A DNA stretch of 64,000 nt. It comes from Phialocephala subalpina. Its lineage: Eukaryota > Ascomycota > Leotiomycetes > Helotiales > Mollisiaceae. The notes beneath the pieces were generated by a model that had not been told where the DNA came from, did no database searches, and saw nothing but the letters and a program-made list of their open reading frames with translations. The DNA is taken from contig FJOG01000032.1 in the NCBI GenBank assembly GCA_900073065.1, forward strand, positions 76,526 through 140,525. The letters run 5' to 3'. Both the position numbers and the translations under genes were made by a program. Position 1 is the stretch's first letter, and each line of letters begins with the position of its first letter. Of the stretch, positions 34,402-46,215 are shown piece by piece.

Positions 34402-34833
34402 ACACGGGTCCATCAAACTTCATCTCTTGCAAGCCCCATCTTAGTGTTCGGCTTGGCTCAGGAGCAGATGCTCTGAGTAAGAATGTGGGGCGGGGTAGAT
34501 AGTGAGGGGGCGGGAAGGCCGAGATCCGTGCCGCTGGGTTCCACGCAAGGTAACTCCCCCACTTTCGAAAAGATTGTGAGTTGATGTGCCACGGATCCGA
34601 GCCGTACTGATTGGCGGGAATATCTTAGCTCCAATTTGTATTGGTGGGCAGGACGGATCTCAGGTATCACAAAATTGAGAGTTCACTTTGATCACATGCA
34701 AAGTACCCGTGCAAGAATTTGTGTGGCCTTTTTGTCATCGGTATTCGTCTCAAGTCTTTCCAATTTGCAATCAATCATTCTCAGTCATTAATCCTGCAAA
34801 GTCACCGACTAATTCAAGCCCATCGTGGCCAAC

Positions 34834-36147
34834 ATGAATGGCACGAGCAATGTTACAAATGGCGATATGTCATTCTTGGAAAAGATCTCCACCAATAAGT
34901 CAGTTGTTTGGATTGCACCCGAAAGAGTTGAGACACAGCATAGAGAAGTGCCATTAATGAAGGACGATGAGGTCTTGATTGAAGTGGTTGTGACTGGCAT
35001 TTGCGGGTCAGATGCTCATGTCTGGGCTTCAAACCCAGAGAAAAGACTCCCAATTCTCGGCCATGAGTCAGCTGGAAAAATTTTGCGTGTAGGCGCAAAA
35101 GTTTCGGATAGATTTGTGGGCCAGCATGTCGCCATTGAGCCAGGGAATCCATGCATGAAGTAAGAGCTCGTTTTGAAACATTTGACTTAAGTATCGCTGA
35201 CTCAACATCTAGATGCGAGTTCTGCATCAGAGGTCAACCAAATATTTGTGCTAATTTAGCCTACTGCGGCCACACTGCAGATGGAACATTGACTCAGTTT
35301 TACGTTTGCCCTGCAAGTGTCACTGTACCAATTCCTCAAGAGGTTTCCTGGAGATCAGCAGGTTCTATCCAACCACTTGCTATTGCTGTGCATCTTGGAA
35401 GACGGGCAAATATGCGTGCCCATCAAACTGTGGCGATATTGTAAGTCGCTGTTGTTTTAATTAGATGAACATGAGGCTGATTCCGAAAAGCGGCTGTGGT
35501 CCTCTTGGTTTGCTAGTGATGGCCGTGGCACGCTCATATGGTGTCAAGAAAATCATTGCGTTTGATATCGAGCAGTCCCGGGTTGACTTTGCTGTCAAGT
35601 ACGGTGCCGATGTTGGGATAGTGTCCCCACTGAATACGGGAGGCGTACCACCATTGGATTTTGCTTCTGATTTCATTTCTGAGACTATGGAGCAGCACAA
35701 TCTCGGATCTGGTGTAGACTTGACCATTGAAGCTAGTGGAGCAGAAACTTGCGTACATATGGGAGTCTACATCACTAAGCCGGGAGGGATGTGTAAGTGA
35801 TGACAAGTTCAAAGTGTTGGACTTTGCTGACTCTTTATAGATATTCAAGCTGGCCTCGGCAAGCAATTATCCTCTGTGCCTTTATTTCTTTTCACAGCTA
35901 AAGAGCTCACCATGAAAGGTATCTAAGCTGATCGTTCGAATTTCTGTGATAGTAAGATTGATCAAAAGCAGGGACGGTGCGCTACACGCCAGGATGTTTT
36001 GCAGATGCAATCGACTTGTTAGCGAGGAAAGCTGTTGATCTTGACTCGCTCATTACATCAACTTATCCGATGACCAAGATTAATGATGCATTCGTAGCTC
36101 AAAAGGCTAGGGCAGATATCAAGATCGTTGTGATGAACCAGGAATAG
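34834..36147 (+). CDS. zinc-dependent alcohol/polyol dehydrogenase (sorbitol dehydrogenase-like MDR)
   Basis: NAD(P)-dependent medium-chain dehydrogenase, 369 residues. Exons are 34834-35159, 35213-35440, 35491-35792, 35841-35918 and 35972-36147. The catalytic-zinc region is present: ICGSDAHVW with the cysteine ligand, then LGHESAGKI with the histidine and glutamate. The structural-zinc loop PCMKCEFCIRGQPNIC is completed across the first splice. The Rossmann motif FGCGPLGLL is created by the second splice. These features match polyol dehydrogenases (sorbitol, xylitol, L-arabinitol). The start is the ATG after a GTG nine bases upstream. The gene is intact. It is convergent with the aldolase gene. 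Confidence 0.92.
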
Positions 36148-36533
36148 TTTTCGGGTGGTTCCTAAGAACAAATCTGTATATCTCAAAAAGTGGAAAGCTA
36201 TCACAACGTTTTAACTAAAAACTAGACTCGAGTTCAATCTTCATCATAGCATATCAAAGGTTCACTTGGGCGTAAACAATATCTCGGGAGGTAATTATCC
36301 CTAAGATGTAAAAGTCAGAGCGGTGTAGTCATAGTGGCAGCAGATTTGAAATCTCCGTTATTCATAACATTGCCTCCTGGGCCTCACTTCTGAACTCCTC
36401 TTGGGATTCTTAACCAATGACTTGATAAAGACTCCCAGCCACATTAAATACAATAAGAACAGATGAATGCTAATTCACGGTTATCGTACTCTATTCGCTT
36501 CTCATCTCCTTATCCTTCAAGAGTAAGCTAGTC
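36148..36533. other. intergenic between convergent genes
   Basis: 3' flanks of the dehydrogenase and the aldolase. No feature is seen. Confidence 0.5.
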
Positions 36534-37639
36534 TTATAACTCATCTTCGGAACTTCCTTTAGCTAGCAATTCCTTGCAATTGGCCATCTCCTCTGACATC
36601 CAGGCAGTGATAGCAACGATGTCAGCACCACAATTCATGAATTCGAATCCCTGTTGAGCTTTGGCAGCAGCTTTACTCTGAACATCAGCCACAACTTTCC
36701 ACCTTCAAGAGAAAGTGGGTTTTATTTGGACATACCGATTCCAGCGCTTAACGCGAAATGTCCAGCAAACTTTCCAGCGTCTTTCGCGGCTTTCAACACT
36801 CTCTTTGTAGCCTCTTGAACTTCTGGAATTTTAGCATGATCAAGCGCAAAGTACCCCATAGATGCTGCGAGATCATTGGGGCCAATGAAGAGCATGTCTG
36901 TGTCTGCTGTTAATATTTTCTCATCCCACAATTTCAGTCATCACTCACCAATGCCTTCGGTTGCAGCAATCTTCTCACAATTCTCAACAGCCAATCTGGA
37001 TTCTATCTGAACAATGACAAGGATGTTGTCATTTGCCGTCTTCAAGTAATCACCACCATTTTGAGAGAAATTAGCCGGTGCAAACATGGCACCGGCTCCT
37101 CTGATTCCCTGAGGCCATTCTTTCGAGGGATATTTCATAGCCTTCACTATGGCTGCTGCTTGTTCCTATTTTCATATGTCTTTAGAGAAAATAGAGGTAA
37201 CCCGAGGAAATAAACTTACAGGCGTCTCGCACATTGGAATCATAATCGCGTGCGCACCAGAATCGAGGGCTCTTTTCATCATCCAAGGCTCATCCGCTGG
37301 TATACGAACAATGGGCGAAGCGCCACCAGTAACAATTGCTCCCATAGCAAGGTACATTTCATTATCGGCGATGTTTCCATGCTCGCAATCAACAAGCACC
37401 CACTATTCTCCTCATCAATAAGCATCACGTGAGAGTGTATCGAAGAAAATGGCTTCTTTTGAGGCTGAAACGCTTACATCGGATCCAAGACTTGCAATTG
37501 TACGCGCAAGTGTGTATCCTGGAAATTCCATCCATTGTCCAATAGATGGAGCACCTCCCTGTTGTGCTCGTTCGAGTGTTGCGCGGAGGCGTGTTTTACC
37601 CGAAGGTGAGACTATAGAAGAACTGTATTCAGATGACAT
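36534..37639 (-). CDS. HpcH/HpaI-family class II aldolase
   Basis: Metal-dependent aldolase that cleaves 2-keto-3-deoxy or 4-hydroxy-2-oxo acids to pyruvate plus an aldehyde. It has 297 residues in five exons: 37639-37478, 37402-37220, 37165-36949, 36906-36736 and 36694-36534. Conserved blocks in order: IGQWMEFPG; WVLVDCEHGN with the metal-binding glutamate region; PIVRIPADEPWMMKRALDSG; GAHAIMIPMCETP; IRGAGAMFAPANF; VQIESRLAVENCEKIAA; and DMLFIGPNDLAASMG. The last intron uses a GGAAAG acceptor. This family includes fungal L-2-keto-3-deoxyrhamnonate aldolase, but other rhamnose-pathway genes are not visible here, so the substrate stays open. Confidence 0.92.
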
Positions 37640-38359
37640 ATTGAAGGAATTGATCTTAGTAGCTTAAATAAATGCAAAACATTTTATATCGATTTGTATA
37701 CGTTGGCATGCCTCCCCCTTTCAAGGAATCCGGCGGCTGAGATCCGAAGACACGGCGACGATAACGGAAATAGGGCCGAATTGGTACGTTGATAAGCCTG
37801 ACTTTGTAAGCAGGAGAGACGTGTTTCTGTAGCCGGAATATTATGAAATCTAGATACTATGATTAGCTACGAGACCTCGTTATCGCCCACCTCGCTATTT
37901 GCCTGCCTTTCTCCTAGTGATCCATCGCTAGCAAGTAGCAAGCCTCAAGATAAAGTCCCAATGACATGTGACCCGACTAAAACTTCTGTTGCACATCACG
38001 AAACGAATTTTTGGATGGTAATGCACGGTAGTATCGAAATGTCATCGCGTCTGTCGACTTGGTCGGAAAACTAAATGAAGGGTCGACAGATTGTGGGGCC
38101 TCACACGGACATCAACTAGGAAAGTGAGCTGCGGCGGCTCGCATGTCGTGTGCCAGCTACACGGGATACTTTCGAAGTGAACATGTGAACTTGGTAGACC
38201 TTCTCTGGAAGGACTGTTCCTGAATACTCTGAGATGGTGGAAGGAGAGGGCTTGGAATATAGCCGAAGCGTGAGGGATCCGGATCACGTTATGGGTACTC
38301 GCGTTCAAATCCCTAGATGAACGGAATTGCGATACATTTCAAATCTGTCTATCTACTAT
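37640..38359. other. intergenic
   Basis: Upstream region of the aldolase gene and 3' flank of the monooxygenase gene. Only unrelated short frames. Confidence 0.5.
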
Positions 38360-40360
38360 CTAGACACGAACGAAAGGATCATCAAAGTACCAAACAGGAT
38401 CTCCATCAACACTTAGTTCGCACTGTGTGTAGCCGTTGCCCATGAACTGAAACCTGTTCTTAGATCGGTATGAGATCTCGTAATCCTCGTACCTGACATT
38501 CTTCAGCATCTCAAAGTAGTGAAGACGACTCCCAGGATAGATTGCTGTGACTGGTCCATGCTGTTTGCCTTGTTTGAACCATGATCTGCAAGGCGATGAC
38601 CACACCAAACGCTTCATCAACTCATGTGTGTGTTGATACAACTCTTCGGCAGCTGCCTTCTTTGGCTCGAAAGCTTTGATATTCTCTGTTTGCATCTTCT
38701 CAATCATCTGGAACAAGTATCGAGTATGCCACTCCAAAATTGGGAGAATTGACGAGTGACTTGCTGGGCCATTTGGACCGATGAATACTGCAGCGGGGTC
38801 AGAGCGTTCAGGGGTAGCGGATATAAGCGAGATTTCACTTACAGAATAAGTTCGGGAAGTTTGGAGCTGTGATGCTCAAATATGCTTTTGGAAGTTCTCT
38901 AAATTGCTCCTTGATGTTCGCGCCACCTCGACCTTTGACTTCAAAATGTGGCGTGAAGGAGACATCAAACCCCGTTGCACAGATCACCACATCTACCAAG
39001 TGCTCCGTTCCTGACTCGTCCACAACCCCATTCTTTGTGAACTTCACCACAGATTCCGTGACGACTTGAACATTTTCTTTAGTCAGAGACTGAAGATAGC
39101 CTGAGCCTGGGGTCATCCTTCGGCAGCCGAGATCGAATGAAGGAATCATTTTCTCCGTCAGCGTAGAATGGTTATCGAGTTGCTCCCTCATGATATCGGC
39201 AACCAGGTCTCGAGACACTTTCTGATCTTTGCTTGTTCTGTGCATCTATGGCCTGTCAGCTCAATATCATGCCAGAGGCACATTTTCATACCAAAGTGAA
39301 TCGCTTGTTGAGTTCGCCTTCAATGTCACGACTGTACTCGGCGAGAGCAGCAGGGTCATTCTGAAATTCCTTCAGTTGCTCCTCAGTGTCTATAAGCAGG
39401 TCAGAGAGCGGCATTAGAAGATCCTAATTGTTTCGCCGTACACTTGAAGTTTGTTCCCCCTGGCCCGGCATATTTTGCTCCAAATCCAGTGGTGATCCAT
39501 ACCGAGGAACGCAAGAACGGGATTAACTTGCCAACCACTAGCTATGTTAGCACGTGTATGTTACACCTGTGTACAATGACCAACCAGGTTGGATATTGGG
39601 GACAATCTGCACTGCAGAGCTTCCGCCACCTATTACTGCCACTGTCTTTCCTTTCAAGTCATAATTCCCATCCCATGCCGCACTATGCATGAGCTTCCCG
39701 TTGAATTCTTCGATCCCTGGAATATTTGGGTATTTGTATGAGCTAACACGACATCAGTCCTCAATGTCATACAAATTGGAGAGGAACCTACTTCAAGACA
39801 CCTGACCCATTTACCAATATCTCACACTCGTCCTCGAATTGAGTCCCATCAGGGGCAATGATTACAAGTCGCCACATGCCGCTATCTTCGTTCCAGGCAG
39901 CTGACTGAACCTTGGTATTGAACTTGACATACTTCTCTAGATCATATTTCGTCGCGACATGTTTGAAGTATCTCCAGATCTCCTCAGACGATGAGTAGAA
40001 GTGACTCCAGTTCGGATTCTTCTCCCACGTGAACTGATAACTGTGGCTTGGAATGTCGCAAGTGCACCCAGGATAGCGATTCTCTAGCCACGTTCCGCCA
40101 ATATCATGATTCTTCTCGTAAATCTGAAGTTCTACATTCTCAAGGAGTCGTTCTGCCTTGTACGCAATCTGGAGTCCAGCAGCTCCGGCACCAACACAGA
40201 TCATTCGAATATGACGTTTTGCATGTAATGGTTGTTCCGTGATGCGGTACCCATCAAAGTCTTGGTTGTACCATTCATTCTCGTGCTTGGCGTCACTTGC
40301 AGGTATAGGAGCATCCCGGTCCGGACCTGACGATATCGTGATGATTCGAGCGGGAGCCAT
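38360..40360 (-). CDS. Baeyer-Villiger-type flavin monooxygenase
   Basis: FAD/NADPH monooxygenase that inserts oxygen next to a ketone, 583 residues. Exons are 40360-39792, 39742-39585, 39537-39442, 39389-39292, 39245-38843 and 38787-38360. The first Rossmann motif is CVGAGAAGLQIA (residues about 55-66), followed by GGTWLENRYPGCTCDIPSHSY. The Baeyer-Villiger fingerprint FxGxxxHxxxW is present as FNGKLMHSAAW (about 203-213). The second nucleotide motif is VAVIGGGSSAVQ, and the late ATGFD motif is ICATGFDVSF. FIGPNGPASHSSILP matches the C-terminal substrate region of StcW-like enzymes. Splice phases all agree and the gene is intact. It sits head-to-tail with the aldolase and could open a ring or ketone upstream of the aldolase step, which is an inference from context. 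Confidence 0.93.
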
Positions 40361-41070
40361 GAGTTAAACAAATTATTTGTGAATTGCGAGATTATAGAAC
40401 TATGAAATAGGAATCTAGGTCTTGAATAGAAAGTATACGACCCTCAAAATGCGGCTATGAACGAGCAGATCTTTAAGTTTAGATCATGGCGTCTTAATTG
40501 ACGACAGAAGAAAATAAACCTCACACATCAAGGAGGGGTTCCAGTACTGGGTATCCACATCTTGATTTCATCCTCGGTAGGACAAGCTTGATGCTTATTG
40601 GCCGCGGGGTTGTTGGAGCGGGTGCGGAAATGCGGAATCGAGATGAGCATTAACCATTCGTGGTCTAGTGCCTACACGCCCAACATGCTTGTGTCACCAT
40701 AGATGGAATAGGAGGCAGCTAGACTTGGTGAGATCTAGTGTTAGATTTGTTGGCTTTCTCGATCGTGCATTTCGTGTCACTCGTCTGTCGCGAACACCTT
40801 TTGACCACTAGGAATTCGGATTAAAGTGCTTGTGATTGATTCGACTGGGTTGGCTAACTTGCTTACCCCGCGCAGGTCTGGCTCAGCATCGGCTCAAGCA
40901 GTACCCTAGATTCTACCCCAGAATGCTTGATGTGGCGTTTCTGGCATTCTGGCTTACAGCACTGGATCTCAAAAGAAGTAGTAATCGCAAAGTAAACAAA
41001 AAAATAATAAAAAATCCAAAGCCAAACAGGTCCAGGCTCTCCAATTCACAATTGCCTTTGCATCGTCCTC
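40361..41070. other. intergenic
   Basis: 5' flank of the monooxygenase gene and 3' flank of the next small membrane-protein gene. No feature is recognised. Confidence 0.5.
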
Positions 41071-41567
41071 TCAAAAATTGATCTTTATGCCGGCAAATAT
41101 CATTGCGAAAAGAGTCATTCCAGCAAGAATTGCTGAAATGTCGTGGTCTCGTTTGTGGTGATTCAGGCTTTCGCGGCGGAGCCGCAGGCTGCGCAGGAGT
41201 TCGTTGAGAGATGGTAGGCTGGCTTTCTTGACCTTTTCGATGTCTTTATCTAGTATCTTCTTCCTGCCGTCTTGGATAAAGGAGAAGGTGCCCCAGAGCA
41301 GGTTCGACACGGCCTACGCGATCAATGTTCAGAAACAGAAGTCACTCTGTGGCGGGTCGTTGTTACCGTTATAGTTCCGTAAATGTAGTAGTAGGTGCGA
41401 CATTGGGTCATTTGCGCACTGATAATAGTATCCATCACAAGTGATGTGATAGAGAAGATGATTAGGGAGAGGTCGAAGATTTGCCGTTTGCTGAGATGGG
41501 TCCATCTAATCACGGCTTGTAGCCTGCGATTGCCTTTGATCGACTGCATGATGTCTGAGGTAGACAT
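41071..41567 (-). CDS. small integral membrane protein, unknown family
   Basis: Unrecognised protein of 147 residues. Exons are 41567-41367 and 41313-41071, joined by a GTAACA...GCGTAG intron in phase 0. Three hydrophobic segments are visible: about residues 34-56 (FDLSLIIFSITSLVMDTII), about 58-80 (YYYIYGTIT continuing across the splice), and the C-terminal ILAGMTLFAMIFAGIKINF. A basic, charged stretch with RKKILDKDIEKVKKAS separates the last two. There is no signal peptide. No function can be assigned. Confidence 0.5.
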
Positions 41568-42484
41568 TTCTATTGTTTGGTAGAGTGAGATGAATGTGCG
41601 TATAGAGCTGAGATGTGCTTGATCTTGATGTCTATGATGCTTGTTTTGCCATTCATCTTTCGCAGCAACTTTAGTATAGGTAAGTTCCTGAACGGAGCCT
41701 TCCGTTTTTCGATACTCATGTTGATCAAACTCTATTCTCGTGAGAACCATTGCACTTGCAAAACCGCAACGATTCGACTTTCTGCTCAGAACACGAATAC
41801 CTTCTCCCACGGTCCATCACCAGCGAACTATGGAGCTTCTCACAGCCTTCTTTACGATCGGAACTAGCCTGCGGCTTTCGAAAGATCCGAAAGGAACAGT
41901 GCCGTCTCGGAAGGAGCTTGGTCGAAGAAAATCAGCATCCGTGACTCGAAACCTCGACTTGCGAGTCTGCCAGCCATCGATAACTGAGTACTCGACCATT
42001 TGTCGGACAAACACACCAAGACTATCGAAAAAGCGAACACAGGAGGAGATGAGTTAAAGGAGGACGTCGCAACTTTGCCAAACCCAACGACAAGATCTAC
42101 CATGTCTCGAACAAACCCGCGCATCGGCATCTCGAACAGGAGCCCTACGGTCGATATCCTTTGGTCAAAAGATCTACAATAAGATGCGACCAGGCTTGAA
42201 CTCACAATCCTGCTTCTCAAATCACAATCGTGTCAGAAGAAATATTCTGCGGGAGATGTATTGGGGCTGCCGGAGGGAAAGAAGGAAACAACATCAGCAC
42301 GCACAAAACCCACAGAATTGCAGTCAAAATTCGACAAGGGCTCGCACATATATATACTATACACGTGTTCTAGTATCATAGGCCGCTTCGATTATTGCCA
42401 GTGACATTCAGTATTCATGGCCTGCTGTTGCATAAGCGATCGCAACCCATTTTTTCCCAACTGTGCATTTTATGCCCTGCCAGG
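41568..42484. other. intergenic
   Basis: Several overlapping frames on both strands without coherent coding signs. A TA-rich stretch near 42345-42362 could be promoter-like for the gene on its left. Confidence 0.4.
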
Positions 42485-43106
42485 TTAGAGGTCCATAGAA
42501 GTCCCATTAGTACTCATATACTTCGGATTGAACCAGGTGATGTATTTGGATGCCTTCTTTCTAATCCGTTCCTTCTCAAGCTGCCGGATCCAACGAGCTT
42601 TGGCGCAATTCAAAGCAAGAACGAAGGTGAACCACCAAATCCCCCAAAGAATCACGACAGCACCGCAGATGAATCCAGGTTTAATGAAAAAGCTATCCCA
42701 TGACACAGTATTGGTGCACGATGTACCATTGAGAATAATTGTCGCATTGCTCAGTGAGACATTTGTTGCGTTTGTAAACTCCTATGTTGGGGAGTGAGCG
42801 TCATCTCCAAAAGAGTTTAAGGAACGTCATACCATTTTTTTCTCTTTCAAAGACCTTCGCTCCGATGGGATATGAATGGAAGTGGATTTCGCGTTGAGGA
42901 TTCGACCAGCGAGAACTGACTTGATGGTCAAAAGATATCTTGCAGAAGTTGCGTGCGAGCCTAAGACTATTTATCCTGATATCACGAATGTGCGGTTCGT
43001 CCGAATAATAATGATACTTAGCTTAGTCACCGTCGCTACCGTCATTGCTCTCAGGTGGTTGCAGTTACGCTTCCTTACCTAGTTTCCGCATAAGCTTCAA
43101 GAACAT
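42485..43106 (-). CDS. small single-pass membrane protein, unknown family
   Basis: Unrecognised; 150 residues in a tentative three-exon model (43106-43079, 42960-42833, 42781-42485). The last exon is the best supported: several N-glycosylation sites (NATN, NVS, NGTS), one strong membrane span (FICGAVVILWGIWWFTFVLAL) interrupted by no charge, then a basic tail with KARWIRQLEKERIRKK. This suggests an outside N-terminus and a cytoplasmic C-terminus. The 28-nt first exon is a guess, and the ATG at 42835, directly before an intron, is an alternative start. Confidence 0.35.
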
Positions 43107-44385
43107 CCATGGATCTTTGGCATCGTCATGGTGGCTACTAAGTCACGTTAATATTGCATACATGCCCAGCAACTGTATTTGATGCGTCGAATCTTCTGCG
43201 AGACGAAAGGGAAGCTTCATGGATGAGAGTATGACTCAAAATCTTGTTCAACTTTGAATCGTGATCATTGCATACATGATACCGAGCTCACAGGGAGCTC
43301 ACAGGGCGAGACGAAGACAATAGAATGCTTTAGATGAAGGGAGAAGGAACGTCTATAAATGGGTAAAGGATGAGGCAGCACTTTTTTGTCGCGATTCTGA
43401 CCCAGAATCAAGCACCATGAACCCTACTGAAGAAGCAAAATAACACATTTGAGATTGTTGCTGCTCGCACGCCCTCTATCAACCGAAACGACGGGTTCAA
43501 AAAGACTTGATTCGTCGCTGAGAAGAAGGAAATTAACGCCGCTCATGGAGATTGGTTGCTCTCAAGATGCTCGACCCAAACCTGAAATTGTTTCGGGAGG
43601 GGTGGTGGGTATCTCGACGACTGTCAGATTGCTTCATCCCACAACCCAGCCAAGAGTGGAGAGCAAGGGCCCGGTTATGGCACTTGCTTATAACCCTGAA
43701 AGCGAAGCGAAGTTGCGGAAGAAGACTTTGGAATCGACTAATATAGTGACCCAATGGTGGGGTAGACACTTTTCAAATCCCAATCACATCAGTCTGTCGT
43801 TTCAGGTTTTAGCTTACCCCTTCACGGATGTCGCGGTGGTGCGGCACTTGCAATTTGCACGGCAGTGCGGCACCTGCTACAGTATATGCACGGCAGCCGC
43901 GCCGACCGAGACCACATGGCTAGTGTTCGATTTTTCAGACAGCACAGCACAGAGTGGATATGGTGCGGTGCGAATCAGCTGTGAGCCTAGAAGACAGGAT
44001 GAGCTTCCAGCCGTTTCCTGTTTTCGCTTCGATGGTCGTCTCTACGGGCCGACCCGACCCGGCCGTGGGAGCGGCGGGGTGTGGTACCCGACTTGACTTT
44101 ACCGTTGTCCTCGCCATGACATCTGCCGACCTTCCTTGAACGATAGCGACCATGCACCACCCACATGGAGGAAACTTCTTTGTCGATCAATGCAAGGGAT
44201 TCAAGTCAGACCGACTATGTCTGCTCGGTGCAAGTTAGACCTCAGTCCTCCACCCGCCTTCTTAAATCCACGCACATATTCCCCTTCCGCTCCTGAATGA
44301 GTTCGTTTTCCTCTTACCCTACTACTTTACGACACAGAATTTGCCCCTTGCCGACTGGATTGTCCCTGTCCCTGCTCCGTCCATC
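43107..44385. other. intergenic, GC-richer part with an unconvincing long frame
   Basis: A plus-strand frame at 43449-44096 and antisense frames over it are open, but they lack a start, splice sites and any family resemblance. The last few hundred bases should hold the P450 promoter. Confidence 0.4.
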
Positions 44386-46069
44386 ATGGCACCTTTGAAC
44401 GGAGCCTTCAGCCTGAACAGCTTATTGCTCACGCTAAGTGTCTCGACAGTCCTAGTACGTAACACCTGTTGGACAATGAACCACGCAATGATGCTGCGCA
44501 CGTCTTGCTGACCCTGTGTCCTATACCAGGCCATCTGCTATGTTATAGGTCTCGCGATCTATAACCTTTGCTTTCATCCCTTGGCATCATACCCAGGTCC
44601 GAAGCTTCATGCTATCACTCGGATTCCGTATCTCTGGGCACTTGTGAACGGTGACCAGGTTCGCCAGGTACATGACCTCCACACGCGCTATGGCAGCGTG
44701 GTTCGCATATGCCCGAACGAGCTCTCCTACACCAGTGCCGAGGCCGTCAAGGACATCTATGCCCATCGCCAAGGCAAACCTGAGATGCAGAAGAACAAAA
44801 TATTCTATAGTATGCACCCTGGAGGCCCAACTATGCTTACCGCAGACCGGCAAGACCATGCTCGCCAGCGCAGAAACCTCTCGCATGCTTTTTCCGACTC
44901 ATCTATGCGGGCGCAGGAGGCTTTGATCCGGAAATACATCGACCTTCTCATCCAGCGTCTCGAGGAGCATGCAGAGAGCGGCAACAAACCCTTGAATTTC
45001 TGCTCCTGGTACAACTTCACGACTTTTGATGTCATCGGCGACCTAACCTTCGGAGAACCATTCGATTGTCTCGAAAAGAGCGACTATCATCCATGGGTCA
45101 GCATGATATTTGACAATGTAAAGACGTCGAGTTATCTTAAGGCCCTTAAGTACGTGCCTGGAGGAAAATGGATGTCCTCATTCGTCGTCCCGAAGCGCCT
45201 GTTGGAGAGAATGAAGACCCACGCCAACATAACCACCGAGAAACTGAACAAGAGGCTCGCCCTAGGAACCGACCGGCCCGATTTCATTGGACATATCCTG
45301 CAGCGAAACGAAAAGACGTTCAGCTTTGATCAGCTGAAATCCAACTCCTCGCTCCTGATCGTAGCTGGCAGCGAAACGACAGCGACGCTCCTGTCAGGCG
45401 TGACTTATCATCTGCTCCGAAGCCCAGACAAGCTCAAGAAGGTCGTCGACGAGGTTCGCATGACCTTCGCGAAAGCTGAGGATATAAGTATCACAAGCGT
45501 GGGCACCCTTAGCTACATGCTAGCCTGTCTGGACGAGGGACTACGTATGTACCCACCCGTGCCCGTCGGGCTGCCACGCATTGTGCCTGAGGGGGGCGAT
45601 ATAATCGCGGGGAAATGGGTATCAGGGGGAGTATGATTCACCTCACCTGAGCTGCGACGAATAGCATGTTGAACCCAGCTGATGTCTAATAGACCATCGT
45701 ATCAGTCAGCCATTACGCTGCATACCACTCCCCTACCAACTTCCGCAACCCCGAGTCCTTCGTTCCAGAGCGATTCCTCGGGGACGAGATCTATGCCGAT
45801 GACAATCGCCCTGTCTTTAACCCATTTAGCACGGGGCCTCGCAACTGTATCGGCAGGAAGTAAGTCATCCTTAGCCCTGCATCGAACTACTCAAACTGAT
45901 TTTACATCTTAGCCTGGCTTATGCAGAGATGCGTCTAATCCTCTCCAAATTGCTCTTCAGCTTTGATCTTGAGCTCGCAGATAAGGAACAGGACTGGTTG
46001 GACCATAAAACCTACACGCTCTGGGAAAAGCCGGAATTAAATGTAAAAGTCAAGAAAGTGGTCAGATAA
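44386..46069 (+). CDS. cytochrome P450 monooxygenase
   Basis: Haem-thiolate monooxygenase of the endoplasmic reticulum, 497 residues. Exons are 44386-44454, 44530-45630, 45693-45859 and 45913-46069. An N-terminal membrane anchor spans the first splice ([12 protein letters not shown] then [12 protein letters not shown]), followed by the hinge [11 protein letters not shown]. The I-helix oxygen-activation motif AGSETT lies near 302, the K-helix ExxR is EGLR near 359-362, the PERF block is FVPERFLGD, and the haem loop [10 protein letters not shown] places the axial cysteine near 441. The general sequence resembles trichothecene-type and benzoate-hydroxylase-like fungal P450s (CYP58/65 clan), but no substrate can be named. 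A broken regulator gene follows 150 bp downstream, so a former cluster is possible. Confidence 0.92.
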
Positions 46070-46215
46070 TTCATCGAGAGAACAACACGACGAAAGCTTC
46101 GTGGGAATTATTTCCAGTAAGGGCAGAGCAAGGGAGAAAGCGAAAGAGAAGGAGCCTATTATTCATTACAACTCTATCCGTCAATTTCCGCTGGACATCT
46201 GCGTGCACCCACTGA

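Noticed and set aside
33911..34502. Long open frames on both strands across 33911-34502
   Set aside because: They are artefacts of undetermined bases in the assembly gap.
36534..37639. Assignment of the aldolase to a fungal L-rhamnose pathway
   Set aside because: The family fits, but no rhamnose dehydrogenase, lactonase or rhamnonate dehydratase is present in the window.
41740..42220. Overlapping frames on both strands at 41740-42220
   Set aside because: Several mutually overlapping frames of similar length without features of real proteins; none is favoured.
43449..44096. 215-codon plus-strand frame
   Set aside because: No start codon or family match, shuffled-looking composition, and comparable frames on the other strand.
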